Source: Gammaproteobacteria bacterium
GTDB lineage: Bacteria; Pseudomonadota; Gammaproteobacteria; Pseudomonadales; Porticoccaceae
DNA length: 64,000 nucleotides
Assembly (NCBI GenBank): GCA_018069465.1
Contig: JAGPUW010000004.1
Span: 116,463-180,462 of the forward strand
Reading direction: 5' to 3'
Both the position numbers and the translations under genes were made by a program. Position 1 is the first letter of the stretch. The number at the start of each line of letters is the position of its first letter. This document shows positions 1-9,699 of this stretch, piece by piece. The notes under the pieces are model-generated. The model made no database searches. It worked only from the letters and a program-made list of their open reading frames with translations, and was not told the DNA's origin.

Positions 1-1113
1 GCCAAAATTGGCATCACCGGTAAGAAGCTGCACACGGGGCGCTCTCGCAATGACCAGGTGGCAACTGATATTCGCCTCTGGCTGCGCGCCGAAATCACCG
101 TTATTCAAGGCGAATTACACCGTCTGCAAGAGGGTTTATTGTTGCTAGCTGAGCGCGAAGCCAGCACCATCATGCCCGGCTTTACCCACCTGCAAACGGC
201 GCAGCCCGTCACCTTCGGCCACCACTTATTAGCCTGGTACGAGATGCTGGTTCGCGATCAGGGCCGCCTCGGTGACTGTAAAAAAAGGCTCAACCAATCG
301 CCCCTGGGTTCCGCTGCGCTGGCCGGCACCACCTACCCCATTGATCGCGAATACACGGCCAAATTACTCGGTTTTGATGGCCCCACTGCCAACAGCCTCG
401 ACTCCGTCAGCGACCGCGACTTCGCCATCGAGTTCTGCGCCTTTGCCAGCCTGCTGATGACCCACCTGTCGCGGGCCTCTGAAGAACTAGTGCTTTGGGC
501 ATCGGCACAGTTTGACTTTATCGACCTGCCCGATCGCTTTTGCACCGGCTCATCGATCATGCCGCAGAAGAAAAACCCCGATGTGCCCGAGCTAGTACGC
601 GGTAAAACCGGGCGCACCCACGGCCACCTCATCAGCCTGCTGACGCTGATGAAATCTCAGCCCCTGGCCTACAACAAAGACAATCAGGAAGATAAAGAAC
701 CGCTGTTCGACAGCGTCGATACGGTACGCGATTGCCTGCGCGCCTTTGCCGACATGGTGCCCGCCATTACTGTCAAAAAAGAAAACATGTACGAAGCGGC
801 ACGGCGCGGCTTTTCCACGGCGACCGATCTGGCCGACTATCTCGTCGGCAAAGGTGTGGCTTTTCGAGATGCCCACGAAATCGTTGGCAGCGCCGTTGCC
901 TACGGCATTGAGTCCGGCAAAGATCTCTCGGAGATGACCACCAGCGAGCTGCAGCAATTCGGCAGCATGATTGGCGACGATGTCTTCGATGTATTGACGC
1001 TGGAAGGCTCCGTTGCCGCACGCAATCATATTGGTGGCACCGCGCCAGAGCAGGTTACCCTTGCCGTCGCCCGCGCCCACCAACAGCTTGAAGATCAGGC
1101 GAAGACTTTCTGA
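1..1113 (+). CDS. argH: Argininosuccinate lyase, 3' part (5' end outside window)
   Basis: The reading frame is open from the first base, so this is the C-terminal 370 residues of a protein whose family is usually about 460 long; roughly 90 residues lie upstream. ArgH cleaves argininosuccinate to arginine and fumarate, the last step of arginine synthesis, in the cytosol. The fumarase/aspartase superfamily signature [12 protein letters not shown] is encoded at about 547-582, and the upstream [10 protein letters not shown] block at about 31-60. The C-terminal ArgH domain is complete. It ends about 90 bases before lptM and is probably a separate transcript, because a promoter lies between them. 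Confidence 0.97.
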   Translation, partial: AKIGITGKKLHTGRSRNDQVATDIRLWLRAEITVIQGELHRLQEGLLLLAEREASTIMPGFTHLQTAQPVTFGHHLLAWYEMLVRDQGRLGDCKKRLNQSPLGSAALAGTTYPIDREYTAKLLGFDGPTANSLDSVSDRDFAIEFCAFASLLMTHLSRASEELVLWASAQFDFIDLPDRFCTGSSIMPQKKNPDVPELVRGKTGRTHGHLISLLTLMKSQPLAYNKDNQEDKEPLFDSVDTVRDCLRAFADMVPAITVKKENMYEAARRGFSTATDLADYLVGKGVAFRDAHEIVGSAVAYGIESGKDLSEMTTSELQQFGSMIGDDVFDVLTLEGSVAARNHIGGTAPEQVTLAVARAHQQLEDQAKTF

Positions 1114-1143
1114 TAGCGCGAGCAGCCAAACTAACCCCTAATA

Positions 1144-1173
1144 TTGAGAGCAAGTACAGTGAACCGCTATACT
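1144..1173 (+). promoter_or_regulatory. Candidate sigma-70 promoter for lptM-lysA-dapF operon
   Basis: TTGAGA at 1144-1149 and TATACT at 1168-1173 are separated by 18 bases; each box differs from consensus at one position. It sits about 30 bases upstream of the lptM start, between argH and a run of five close-packed or overlapping genes. The same stretch can form a 7-bp stem (GCAAGTA / TACTTGC), which overlaps the promoter spacer and may be coincidental. Confidence 0.6.
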
Positions 1174-1205
1174 TGCGCCTCCGCTGACTGGACGAATTAT
1201 CACTG

Positions 1206-1385
1206 ATGACCACCTCTGCCCACCGCCGTATTTTTCTTTTATTGCCCCTGCTTTTATTGGCAGTCTCCACTCTCAACGCCTGTGGTAACAAGGGCGCGCT
1301 TTATATTCCGCCGCCACCGATTGAGCAGCAAAGCGAAGCGACAACGATCACCCCGGACAGCGAAACCGAAACCGAAACCGAATGA
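1206..1385 (+). CDS. lptM: LptM-like small lipoprotein (YifL family)
   Basis: A 59-residue protein. A hydrophobic signal segment with a Leu-rich core is followed by a lipobox ending LNAC at about residue 26. After the Cys comes GNKGALYIPPPP, the CGxKGPLYxP pattern typical of YifL/LptM. In E. coli LptM is an outer-membrane lipoprotein that assists oxidative maturation of the LptD LPS translocon, and its gene lies just before dapF; here it lies just before lysA-dapF, as in many gammaproteobacteria. The stop codon overlaps the lysA start (ATGA). The C-terminus is a Glu-Thr repeat. Confidence 0.85.
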   Translation: MTTSAHRRIFLLLPLLLLAVSTLNACGNKGALYIPPPPIEQQSEATTITPDSETETETE

Positions 1386-2638
1386 GTCATTTTTCTCGCC
1401 GCAATGGCCAGCTTTATATCGACAACATCGCCCTCGCCGACCTTGCCATCCAACACGGCACCCCCGCTTACGTCTATTCAAAAGAAGCCATCAGCGAGCA
1501 GTTTTTAGCCTATCAACAGGCCATGGGCGAGCAGCCCCAGCTGATTTGTTATGCCGTAAAAGCCAACTGCAGCCTTGCCATTCTCAATGTTCTGGCAAAA
1601 CTTGGCGCCGGCTTTGACATTGTCTCGGGCGGTGAGCTGGAGCGAGTATTAGCAGCGGGAGGCCAGCCACAGCGCATCGTTTTTTCTGGCGTTGGCAAGA
1701 GCCACGACGAGATCACACTGGCATTAAAAACCGGCATTCACTGCTTCAATGTTGAATCGACAGCCGAGCTGGAGCGCATTCAAGACATTGCGCAAGGTCT
1801 CGACATCGTCGCGCCCATTTCAATTCGAGTGAACCCCGATGTCGATGCCGGCACCCACCCCTATATTTCTACCGGGCTCAAAGAGAACAAGTTTGGCATT
1901 GATATTGACTCTGTTAGCGCTGTCTACCAGCGCGCCGCTGCCCTGTCCCATCTGGCGATAAAGGGTGTCGACTGCCACATAGGCTCGCAACTTACCGAGA
2001 TCGCGCCCTTTATCGACGCCATGGATAGAGTCCTGCTGCTCATTGATCACCTCGCAGAGAAAGGCATTACCATTGAACATCTTGACCTTGGCGGCGGCCT
2101 CGGTGTGCGCTATCAGGATGAGCAACCGCCGGCCATCGGTGACTATATTCACGCCATACGCCAGCGCCTGGGCACCCGCGACTTGCGGCTCATACTCGAA
2201 CCCGGCCGCTCCATCGTCGCCAATGCAGGGGTGCTACTGACCAGGGTCGAATACCTGAAAAATGCCGGCGATAAGAATTTTGCTATTGTCGATGCCGCCA
2301 TGAACGACATGCTGCGCCCCGCGCTCTACGAGGCATGGCTGGATATTGAAACGGTAAGCGAGAACAAGCAGGCCAACACGGCTATTTATGACATCGTCGG
2401 CCCGGTCTGTGAAACCGGCGATTTCCTCGGCAAGCAGCGCTCACTGGCCATCGGCGAGGGCGACCTGCTGTGCATCCATTCGGCGGGCGCCTACGGCATG
2501 TCGATGAGTTCAAATTACAACAGCCGTCCCCGTGCGGTGGAAATCATGGTCGATGACAGCAAGGCTCACCTGATTAAGGCTCGGGAAACAAACGCTGATT
2601 TAATGCGTGGCGAATCTCTGCTGCCGGACCCCTGCTGA
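1382..2638 (+). CDS. lysA: Diaminopimelate decarboxylase
   Basis: A 418-residue PLP enzyme that decarboxylates meso-diaminopimelate to L-lysine, the last step of lysine synthesis. The PLP lysine is K60 in YAVKAN. The phosphate-binding Gly loop DLGGGLGV is near residue 240, and the CETGD motif with the catalytic Cys is near 345, together with the fold-III C-terminal domain. Length is normal. The start ATG overlaps the lptM stop, and dapF begins directly after the stop, so lptM, lysA and dapF are translationally close and likely one transcript. Confidence 0.97.
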   Translation: MSHFSRRNGQLYIDNIALADLAIQHGTPAYVYSKEAISEQFLAYQQAMGEQPQLICYAVKANCSLAILNVLAKLGAGFDIVSGGELERVLAAGGQPQRIVFSGVGKSHDEITLALKTGIHCFNVESTAELERIQDIAQGLDIVAPISIRVNPDVDAGTHPYISTGLKENKFGIDIDSVSAVYQRAAALSHLAIKGVDCHIGSQLTEIAPFIDAMDRVLLLIDHLAEKGITIEHLDLGGGLGVRYQDEQPPAIGDYIHAIRQRLGTRDLRLILEPGRSIVANAGVLLTRVEYLKNAGDKNFAIVDAAMNDMLRPALYEAWLDIETVSENKQANTAIYDIVGPVCETGDFLGKQRSLAIGEGDLLCIHSAGAYGMSMSSNYNSRPRAVEIMVDDSKAHLIKARETNADLMRGESLLPDPC

Positions 2639-3469
2639 ATGTATATTCGCTTCACGAAAATGCACGGCCTCGGCAATGACTTCGTGGTCATCGACGCCGT
2701 GACCCAGGCCGTGACGATGACCGATACGCTCGCCCGCCGTCTCGCCGATCGCAACACAGGTATTGGCTGTGATCAAATATTACTGGTTGAGCCACCGACC
2801 CAGCCCAATATCGATTTTAAATACCGTATTTTTAATGCCGACGGCAGCGAAGTTGCCCAGTGCGGCAATGGCGCCCGCTGCTTTGCCAAATTTGTACACG
2901 ACAGGCGACTGACCGGTAAGAATACACTGAGCGTCGAAACTCAAGCCGGTACTTTGCAGCTCAACATTAACGACAAGCAAAACTATACCGCCACGCTGGG
3001 CATACCCAATTTCGAGCCCGCGCAAATACCTTTCGAGGCCGAACAACGCGCGCTGACTTACGCCGTTGAGGCCGGCGGGCAAAGTGTCGACATCGCCGCC
3101 GTATCGCTGGGCAACCCCCATGCCGTGCTACGGGTTACCGACATTGAGCGGGCAGCCGTCGATGAACTCGGGCCACTGCTCGAAAGCCACCCCCGCTTTC
3201 CAGAGCGGGTCAATGTCGGCTTTATGCAGTTGGTGTCTCGCCACGAAATCAATTTGCGCGTCTACGAGCGCGGCGCTGGTGAGACCCAGGCCTGTGGTAG
3301 TGGCGCCTGTGCGGCGGCGGTAGCTGGCATCGCGCAAGATCTGCTAGACTCACCCGTCAAAGTAAACCTGCCGGGCGGCAGCCTGAGCATCGTCTGGCAG
3401 GGCGAAAATCAGCCGGTATCAGTAACGGGCCCGGCAACCACCGTTTATCAGGGGCGCATTCGCCTATGA
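2639..3469 (+). CDS. dapF: Diaminopimelate epimerase
   Basis: A 276-residue cytosolic enzyme that interconverts LL- and meso-diaminopimelate, supplying both peptidoglycan and LysA. GNDFVVID is near residue 12. The two catalytic cysteines sit in CGNGARC (C75) and ACGSGACA (C219), matching the two-base epimerase mechanism. The start directly abuts the lysA stop, and the stop overlaps the next start by four bases (ATGA). Length is typical. Confidence 0.97.
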   Translation: MYIRFTKMHGLGNDFVVIDAVTQAVTMTDTLARRLADRNTGIGCDQILLVEPPTQPNIDFKYRIFNADGSEVAQCGNGARCFAKFVHDRRLTGKNTLSVETQAGTLQLNINDKQNYTATLGIPNFEPAQIPFEAEQRALTYAVEAGGQSVDIAAVSLGNPHAVLRVTDIERAAVDELGPLLESHPRFPERVNVGFMQLVSRHEINLRVYERGAGETQACGSGACAAAVAGIAQDLLDSPVKVNLPGGSLSIVWQGENQPVSVTGPATTVYQGRIRL

Positions 3470-4206
3470 GTACCAAAGATAAGTCTGGCAAACAGGCTGC
3501 GCGATTAATCACTGAGCAACAGGTTTGTGAATTCCTCAGTGTAGAAACGGACTTTTTTGACCGCCATCCCGAACTGCTTGAGTCATTAGAACTGCCCCAC
3601 GAAAGTGGTAAGGCGGTATCCCTCATTGAGCGACAAATCAGCGTGCTGCGCGAGCGCAACCTGGAAATGCGTTCGCGTTTGAACAACCTCCTCGAAACGG
3701 CGAGAGCCAACGACAAGCTGTTTGAAAAGACCAAGCGCCTGGTGCTGGCACTACTCGAAACGGCCACGCTGAGCAAGGCTATCGATACCCTCTATGACAG
3801 CCTGAAAAATGATTTCCAGATTGAACACCACAAGCTGATTTTATTCAGCACTGAAAATAGCATCAAAACGCCCGCCAAGATTGTCAGTCTCGACCAGGGC
3901 AGCCGCGCTATTGGCGGCTTACTGCGCAGCAATCGCGCCACCTGCGGTGTGCTGCGCGATGAAGAGTTGTCCTTTTTATTTGAGGATCAGGCTGCGGCGA
4001 TAAAGTCTGTCGCTGTCGTGCCCCTCAACAATGGCAACACCTTCGGCGTTCTCGCCATTGGTAGCTCTGACCCACTTTATTACAAGAGCAGCATGGGCAC
4101 TCTCTTCCTCAGCTATATCGCCGAAGTCCTCAACCGTATCGTGCCACCAATGATGGAACAGATGGCCACGCTACAAGCCCTCAGCGCACCGCAAAAAATA
4201 AGCTGA
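3466..4206 (+). CDS. DUF484 family protein (YigA-like)
   Basis: A 246-residue protein of the DUF484 family. The N-terminal [38 protein letters not shown] is the family hallmark (seen around residues 22-60), followed by a predicted coiled coil ([16 protein letters not shown]) and a GAF-like C-terminal half. DUF484 genes are regularly placed between dapF and xerC in gammaproteobacteria. Biochemical function is unknown; a GAF-like fold suggests ligand or partner binding. It overlaps dapF by four bases and is followed by xerC after seven bases, so it is part of the same operon. Confidence 0.9.
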   Translation: MSTKDKSGKQAARLITEQQVCEFLSVETDFFDRHPELLESLELPHESGKAVSLIERQISVLRERNLEMRSRLNNLLETARANDKLFEKTKRLVLALLETATLSKAIDTLYDSLKNDFQIEHHKLILFSTENSIKTPAKIVSLDQGSRAIGGLLRSNRATCGVLRDEELSFLFEDQAAAIKSVAVVPLNNGNTFGVLAIGSSDPLYYKSSMGTLFLSYIAEVLNRIVPPMMEQMATLQALSAPQKIS

Positions 4207-4213
4207 GTGCACC

Positions 4214-5137
4214 ATGGCCACGGTCCCCGATGAGGCTCAATTAAGCAGTTTTGCACAGCACATCGGCAAGGTCAGAAACCTCTCACCACTGACCACCAAA
4301 AGTTATCTACGCGACCTGCGCCGCCTGCAATTACTGCTAAGCGAGCAGGCGATAGACAACCTCGACGCGATTGACAGCCAGCACATCCGCAGCTCACTGG
4401 CGACACTGCATAAAAGCGGCCTCTCCAGTGCCAGCCTGCAACGCTGGTTATCGGCGGTGCGCACTTTTTTTCGCTATGCCCTGCAGAAACAATGGCTCAG
4501 CCACAACCCCGCCGACGGCCTGCGGGCACCGGCAAAGGGCAAAAAACTCCCCCGCTTAATGGATGCCGACCAGGCCATCCAGTTAGTCAGTATTGACGGC
4601 GATGACTGGCATTCGCTGCGCGACCGCGCCCTGCTCGAGCTGCTTTATTCCTCCGGGCTGCGCCTGGCAGAGATCGCCAATATCAATATCGGCGACATTG
4701 ACTTTGGCCAAGCCCGGGTCAGCGTCACCGGCAAAGGCGAGAAAGGGCGTATTGTTCCCGTGGGCAGCTTCGCTCTGGAGGCCATTGAGCGCTGGTTGAA
4801 GGTGCGCAACGAGCGGGCGCTCGACAATGAAAAAGCCTTATTTGTCAGCCAGCGGGGTAAGCGAATCAGCCACCGGGCCATTCAACAGCGGGTCAAACAA
4901 ATGGGACAGCAGCAGGGTATCAGCCAGCCGCTTCACCCCCACATGCTGCGCCATTCTTTCGCCAGCCATCTACTGGAATCCAGTAGTGATTTGCGCGGCG
5001 TTCAGGAGTTACTCGGGCACGCCAACCTGTCGACCACCCAGATTTACACCCATCTCGATTTTCAACACCTCGCAAACACCTACGACAAGACCCACCCACG
5101 CGCCCACTCTCGAGGCAAAATAAAGCCCGGGTCATAA
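4214..5137 (+). CDS. xerC: Tyrosine recombinase XerC
   Basis: A 307-residue site-specific recombinase. With XerD it resolves chromosome dimers at dif during FtsK-driven segregation. The N-terminal SAM-like DNA-binding domain covers about residues 8-95 and the catalytic domain about 115-300. All catalytic residues are visible: R150 (SGLRLAEI), K174, H243 and R246 (HPHMLRH), H269 (LLGHANLSTT) and Y278 (YTH). The operon position after DUF484 favours XerC over XerD. The stop codon lies inside a strong terminator hairpin. Confidence 0.95.
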   Translation: MATVPDEAQLSSFAQHIGKVRNLSPLTTKSYLRDLRRLQLLLSEQAIDNLDAIDSQHIRSSLATLHKSGLSSASLQRWLSAVRTFFRYALQKQWLSHNPADGLRAPAKGKKLPRLMDADQAIQLVSIDGDDWHSLRDRALLELLYSSGLRLAEIANINIGDIDFGQARVSVTGKGEKGRIVPVGSFALEAIERWLKVRNERALDNEKALFVSQRGKRISHRAIQQRVKQMGQQQGISQPLHPHMLRHSFASHLLESSSDLRGVQELLGHANLSTTQIYTHLDFQHLANTYDKTHPRAHSRGKIKPGS

Positions 5138-5158
5138 ACAACCCAGGCTTTATTTTGC
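5115..5158. terminator. Bidirectional terminator at xerC / glnK 3' ends
   Basis: A perfect 13-bp inverted repeat, GCAAAATAAAGCC (5115-5127) and GGCTTTATTTTGC (5146-5158), with an extra CGGGT/ACCCA-like pairing inside. It lies between the convergent xerC and P-II genes, and its A/T-rich arms give a U-run on both strands. The left arm overlaps the end of the xerC coding sequence. Confidence 0.8.
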
Positions 5159-5187
5159 GAGTGCTAGTGCAGCTAAGACAAATTTAG

Positions 5188-5538
<351 letters not shown>

Positions 5539-5579
5539 TTAGTCGTCTCTTTTGCCGCTAACGATACACCTTTAACAGA

Positions 5580-5614
5580 CAACAAAAAAGGGAGCTAAGC
5601 TCCCTTTTTTGTTG
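5580..5614. terminator. Strong hairpin between amt and distal P-II gene
   Basis: A near-perfect palindrome: arms CAACAAAAAAGGGAGCT and AGCTCCCTTTTTTGTTG around one base. On the minus strand it lies 24 bases past the amt stop and ends in a U-run, so it should stop or attenuate transcription before the second P-II gene. Confidence 0.8.
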
Positions 5615-5638
5615 TGCTACACGCTAACAAATGCGCTT

Positions 5639-6907
5639 TTATTTTGTCCCCGAGACAAACTCTGGATAGGCCTCGATACCACATTCAGAAATATCGACGC
5701 CTTCGTATTCCTCTTCCTCGGTAACGCGGATACCGACCACTGCTTTGAGGATAAACCACACCACCAGGCTAGCACCAAAGACCCAGGCAAAGATTACGCC
5801 GATGCCCATCAGCTGAGCGGACAAGCTGGCATCCGGATTGGAGAAACAGACAGCCAACAAACCCCAGATACCGACAACACCGTGGACCGAAATAGCACCG
5901 ACCGGATCATCAATTTTCAGCTTGTCAAAAGTGACTACCGAGAAGACTACGAGAGTACCGCCAACAACACCGATCAAAGTCGACAGCATAGGGCCAGGAG
6001 TCAATGGTTCAGCGGTTATCGCCACCAGACCCGCCAATGCGCCGTTAATTGCCATCGTCAAGTCAGCTTTACCAAACATAAAGCGAGCGGTAATTAGCGC
6101 GGCAATCAAACCACCACAAGCTGCTGCGTTAGTATTGACGAAGATATCAGCAACCGCATTGGCCTCACCAATGTCAGAGATTTTCAACTCAGAGCCGCCG
6201 TTAAAACCAAACCAGCCAACCCAGAGAATGAACATACCCAGGGCTGCCATCGGCATGTTGGCACCGGGGATGGGGTTAACTGAACCATCTGCTCGGTATT
6301 TGCCCTTACGTGCACCCAGCAAAATCACTGCCGCAAGCGCCGCAGCCGCACCGGTCATATGGACGACACCGGAACCGGCAAAATCGAGGAAACCCGCTTC
6401 ATCAAGGAAACCGCCGCCCCACTTCCACATACCCTGTAAGGGATAAATAACGCCCGTCATCACCACGGCAAAAGCCAGAAATGACCAGAGTTTCATGCGC
6501 TCGGCAACCGCACCGGAGACAATCGACATCGCCGTTGCGACGAATACTACCTGGAAGAAGAAGTCTGACGCACCGGAATAATAGGTGTAGTCGTCTGCAT
6601 CTGCGGCCGCTCCCGCCAGCACTTCTTCGGCACTGGCATTGGCAATGGTGTTGCCAAACCAGCTATCGGGCAATATGCCGCCATCTGACCCACCGTACAT
6701 GATGGTGTAACCCATCAGCAGATACATCACACAGGACACAGCGTAGAGCGCCACGTTCTTGGTCAAAATTTCAGTGGTGTTTTTGGATCTCACCAGGCCA
6801 GATTCGAGCATGGTAAAGCCCGCAGCCATCCACATCACTAAGGCACCACACACCAAAAAATAAAAGGTGTCGAGCGCGTACTTAATTTCAATAATATCGC
6901 TTTCCAT
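5639..6907 (-). CDS. amtB: Ammonium transporter (Amt family)
   Basis: A 422-residue inner-membrane ammonium channel with about 11 membrane segments. The pore twin histidines are H183 (VVHMTGAAAA) and H342 (SVHGVVGIWG). The Amt signature around GANMPMAALGMFILWVGW is present near residues 215-232. The N-terminus is short and shows no clear signal peptide. It lies 42 bases downstream of the first P-II gene in the classical glnK-amtB order; GlnK would bind and close the channel when ammonium is plentiful. The sigma-54 element upstream of glnK should drive both. Confidence 0.96.
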   Translation of the reverse strand: MESDIIEIKYALDTFYFLVCGALVMWMAAGFTMLESGLVRSKNTTEILTKNVALYAVSCVMYLLMGYTIMYGGSDGGILPDSWFGNTIANASAEEVLAGAAADADDYTYYSGASDFFFQVVFVATAMSIVSGAVAERMKLWSFLAFAVVMTGVIYPLQGMWKWGGGFLDEAGFLDFAGSGVVHMTGAAAALAAVILLGARKGKYRADGSVNPIPGANMPMAALGMFILWVGWFGFNGGSELKISDIGEANAVADIFVNTNAAACGGLIAALITARFMFGKADLTMAINGALAGLVAITAEPLTPGPMLSTLIGVVGGTLVVFSVVTFDKLKIDDPVGAISVHGVVGIWGLLAVCFSNPDASLSAQLMGIGVIFAWVFGASLVVWFILKAVVGIRVTEEEEYEGVDISECGIEAYPEFVSGTK

Positions 6908-6949
6908 TATGTCTACCCCTCAAAAGTCTCGTCAGCTAAATAGTTGCGT

Positions 6950-7366
<417 letters not shown>

Positions 7367-7484
7367 TTACCCTGTTCCTCAGAGCTAGCCAGTCCATAGA
7401 ATATCTATTCAGCTCCTGTCCACTAACACTTACGGTATTCAAAGTAGGCAATAAAGGCCGCAAAAGAACACCACACAAGGTGTA

Positions 7485-7502
7485 ATGCATAGCTTGTGCC
7501 AA
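7485..7502 (-). promoter_or_regulatory. Sigma-54 (RpoN) promoter for glnK-amtB
   Basis: On the minus strand the sequence TTGGCACAAGCTATGCAT has the -24 GG and -12 GC separated by exactly ten bases, as in the TGGCAC-N5-TTGCW consensus; only the first base of the -12 TTGC box differs. It points towards glnK about 195 bases away. Sigma-54 control of glnK-amtB with NtrC is the established pattern in proteobacteria. Confidence 0.75.
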
Positions 7503-7662
7503 GATTCGCATTTCAGTCATTAAAGTGACATAAAAAACTCAGGCGCTATTGTGAAAAGTAAGTCATAAGGTATATAGCCAGTAGGAAAAGGCCTTAACGA
7601 GCTTCGCCAACTCTCTATAAAGTGGGGTGTACAACGCGAAAAGAATGGCCTGAAAGGCCGGC

Positions 7663-7722
7663 GCACCAAGACAATGCGCCGCCAAGCAGCGGCGCACCAC
7701 AGGGCCGCACCAGTGCGGTGCA
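7663..7722. promoter_or_regulatory. NtrC-like enhancer sites
   Basis: CGCACC-AGTGC-GGTGCA at 7706-7722 fits the NtrC dyad TGCACC-N5-GGTGCA at all but the first base. Further GCACCA half-sites occur at 7663 and 7693, and GGCGCA / TGCGCC form a dyad at 7660-7680. These sites lie about 160-240 bases upstream of the sigma-54 promoter, a usual enhancer distance. The remainder of the 528-base gap (7289-7816) shows no gene; the long leader of yifB overlaps the enhancer. Confidence 0.55.
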
Positions 7723-7816
7723 AAAAATGGAAGGCCGCACTTTCACCCTTGCGCCCCCTTTCTTTAGCAAAGGCTATCTGCTACAACAAACACTGAAGTG
7801 CGATCAAGGAAGATCT

Positions 7817-9295
7817 ATGTCACTGGCCGTCATCTATACACGGGCAAAATCGGGTATTAACGCGCCGCTCGTTACCGTGGAAGTTCACCTTTCTAACGGC
7901 CTGCCCAGCCTCAACATTGTGGGCCTGCCGGAAGCAGCCGTTAAGGAGAGCAAGGACAGGGTGCGCAGCGCCCTGCTAAATAGTCATTTCGACTTCCCTG
8001 CACGACGCATCACCATCAATCTGGCGCCCGCTGACCTGCCCAAAGAGGGCGGCCGCTTTGATCTGCCCATAGCACTGGGCATATTGGCCGCCTCCGGGCA
8101 ACTGCCAAGCGATACTTTAGAAGAGTACGAATTTATCGGCGAGCTGGCACTGTCTGGCGAACTGCGCCCCGTCGATGGCATTTTGCCCAGCGCCCTCGCC
8201 TGTGGTCACAGCCAGCGCAAGCTAATACTTCCCCACGCCAACGCGGCAGAAGCCGCCCTGGCGAGTAAAACCGTCGTCTACCCAGCCAATCATTTGCTGG
8301 AGGTGTGTGCCCACCTAAAGCGCAGCGCTACCCTACCCCAGCAAAGCCACGATAAGAAAATAGACACCACCCCCAGAGCCGATATCAATGACGTTATCGG
8401 CCAGCACCAGGCCAAACGCGCCCTGGAAATAGCCGCCGCTGGTGCCCACAACCTGCTATTCAGTGGCCCTCCCGGGACGGGAAAAACCATGCTCGCCAGT
8501 CGCCTGCCCGGTATCCTGCCGCCACTGGATGAAAAGGCGGCACTGGAAGTCGCCGCCGTCTACTCCGTGAACAGCAGCACGCCGCGAGCAAACTTTTTTG
8601 AGCGCCCCTTCCGCTCACCTCATCACACAGCATCCAGTGTTTCTTTAGTCGGCGGCGGTAGTAACCCGCGCCCCGGCGAAGTGTCAATGGCCCACCACGG
8701 GGTGCTCTTTCTCGACGAATTACCCGAGTTTTCTCGCAAGGTGCTTGAAGTTTTAAGGGAGCCCCTGGAGTCTGGGTCAATACATATTGCCCGAGCACAG
8801 GCCAGAGTCGAATACCCCGCCAACTTTATGCTGATTGCTGCAATGAACCCCTGCCCCTGTGGCTATCTCGGCGAAGCCCGCTGCCGCTGCACGCCGGATC
8901 AGGTCAATCGTTACCGCGATAAAATATCCGGGCCATTACTCGACAGGATTGACCTTCAGGTGCATGTGCCCCGCGTGCCCCACAGGGAACTCACTGCAAG
9001 CAGCCCCCAGAGTGAAAGCAGCACAAGTATTCGACAGCGCGTTATCGCAGCCAGAGAAAAGCAATTGAGTCGCCAGGGCTGCGCCAACGCCCAGCTCTCG
9101 CGCAAGCAGATCGATCAATTCTGTGCGCTCAACGAAGAGCAACTGGAGATGATGAATACTGCCATCGAACGCATGGGGCTATCAGCCCGTGGCTTTCACC
9201 GGGTATTAAAAGTGGCGCGCACCATAGCCGATATTGAAAATCAGCAGGACATTCAAAGCCCCCACCTCAGCGAAGCATTGGCCTATCGACTGTAA
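7817..9295 (+). CDS. yifB: YifB family magnesium-chelatase-like AAA+ ATPase
   Basis: A 492-residue protein. The ATG at 7817 was chosen over a 65-codon longer frame because AAGGA lies just upstream and MSLAVIYTRAKSGINAPLVTVEVHLSNGLPSLNIVGLPE is the usual family N-terminus. An N-terminal ChlI-type domain (about residues 20-140) precedes a Mg-chelatase AAA+ core with Walker A GPPGTGKT (217-224), Walker B LFLDELPEF and a C-terminal lid. YifB/ComM proteins act as hexameric helicases that promote branch migration during natural transformation in Vibrio and Haemophilus. It is divergent from glnK-amtB, as in Pseudomonas. Confidence 0.93.
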   Translation: MSLAVIYTRAKSGINAPLVTVEVHLSNGLPSLNIVGLPEAAVKESKDRVRSALLNSHFDFPARRITINLAPADLPKEGGRFDLPIALGILAASGQLPSDTLEEYEFIGELALSGELRPVDGILPSALACGHSQRKLILPHANAAEAALASKTVVYPANHLLEVCAHLKRSATLPQQSHDKKIDTTPRADINDVIGQHQAKRALEIAAAGAHNLLFSGPPGTGKTMLASRLPGILPPLDEKAALEVAAVYSVNSSTPRANFFERPFRSPHHTASSVSLVGGGSNPRPGEVSMAHHGVLFLDELPEFSRKVLEVLREPLESGSIHIARAQARVEYPANFMLIAAMNPCPCGYLGEARCRCTPDQVNRYRDKISGPLLDRIDLQVHVPRVPHRELTASSPQSESSTSIRQRVIAAREKQLSRQGCANAQLSRKQIDQFCALNEEQLEMMNTAIERMGLSARGFHRVLKVARTIADIENQQDIQSPHLSEALAYRL

Positions 9296-9324
9296 ATCGA
9301 CAAGCCTGCTCAAGCACAGATGGC

Positions 9325-9534
9325 TTAATGATCGAGACGAAAACCCACTTTAATGGTCGCCTGCCAGTGCTTCACCTTGCCATCTTCGATATGCCCACGG
9401 CTTTCAACCACCTCAAACCAATGCAGATGCTTAATGGTTTTTGTCGCTTCCGCAATGGCTGCACTAATCGCATCATCAGTACTGACGGTAGAACTGCCTG
9501 TCACTTCGATATGTTTATAGATATGGCCGGGCAT
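9325..9534 (-). CDS. Dodecin family flavin-binding protein
   Basis: A 69-residue protein with the compact dodecin fold signature: IYKHIEVTGSSTVSTDDAISAAI at the N-terminus, a Trp in LHWFEVVESRGHI (the flavin-stacking tryptophan position) and VKHWQATIKVGFRL at the end. Dodecins form hollow dodecamers that store riboflavin or FMN and quench its photochemistry. GAGGA sits seven bases before the ATG. It is monocistronic, convergent with yifB. Confidence 0.9.
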   Translation of the reverse strand: MPGHIYKHIEVTGSSTVSTDDAISAAIAEATKTIKHLHWFEVVESRGHIEDGKVKHWQATIKVGFRLDH

Positions 9535-9699
9535 AATGAAATCCTCTTATTTAATAATTTCCAGATCACCCCGAGCACATAAGATATATGCCGGAATCAG
9601 AAGTCGGGCCCACGTTTTATCAGGGCAAGGCTTCTATCATCAGCTTAGACAAAGGCCTCTCATCGCGCCAATGACTTTGAGCCTTTAGAGCACCTCTAA

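Noticed and set aside
592..1083. 163-codon minus-strand frame inside argH
   Set aside because: It lies fully within argH, whose motifs are clear; no start signal.
7622..7816. 65-codon N-terminal extension of yifB
   Set aside because: Composition is unlike the family N-terminus, overlaps the NtrC-like sites and the better ribosome site lies at 7806-7811.
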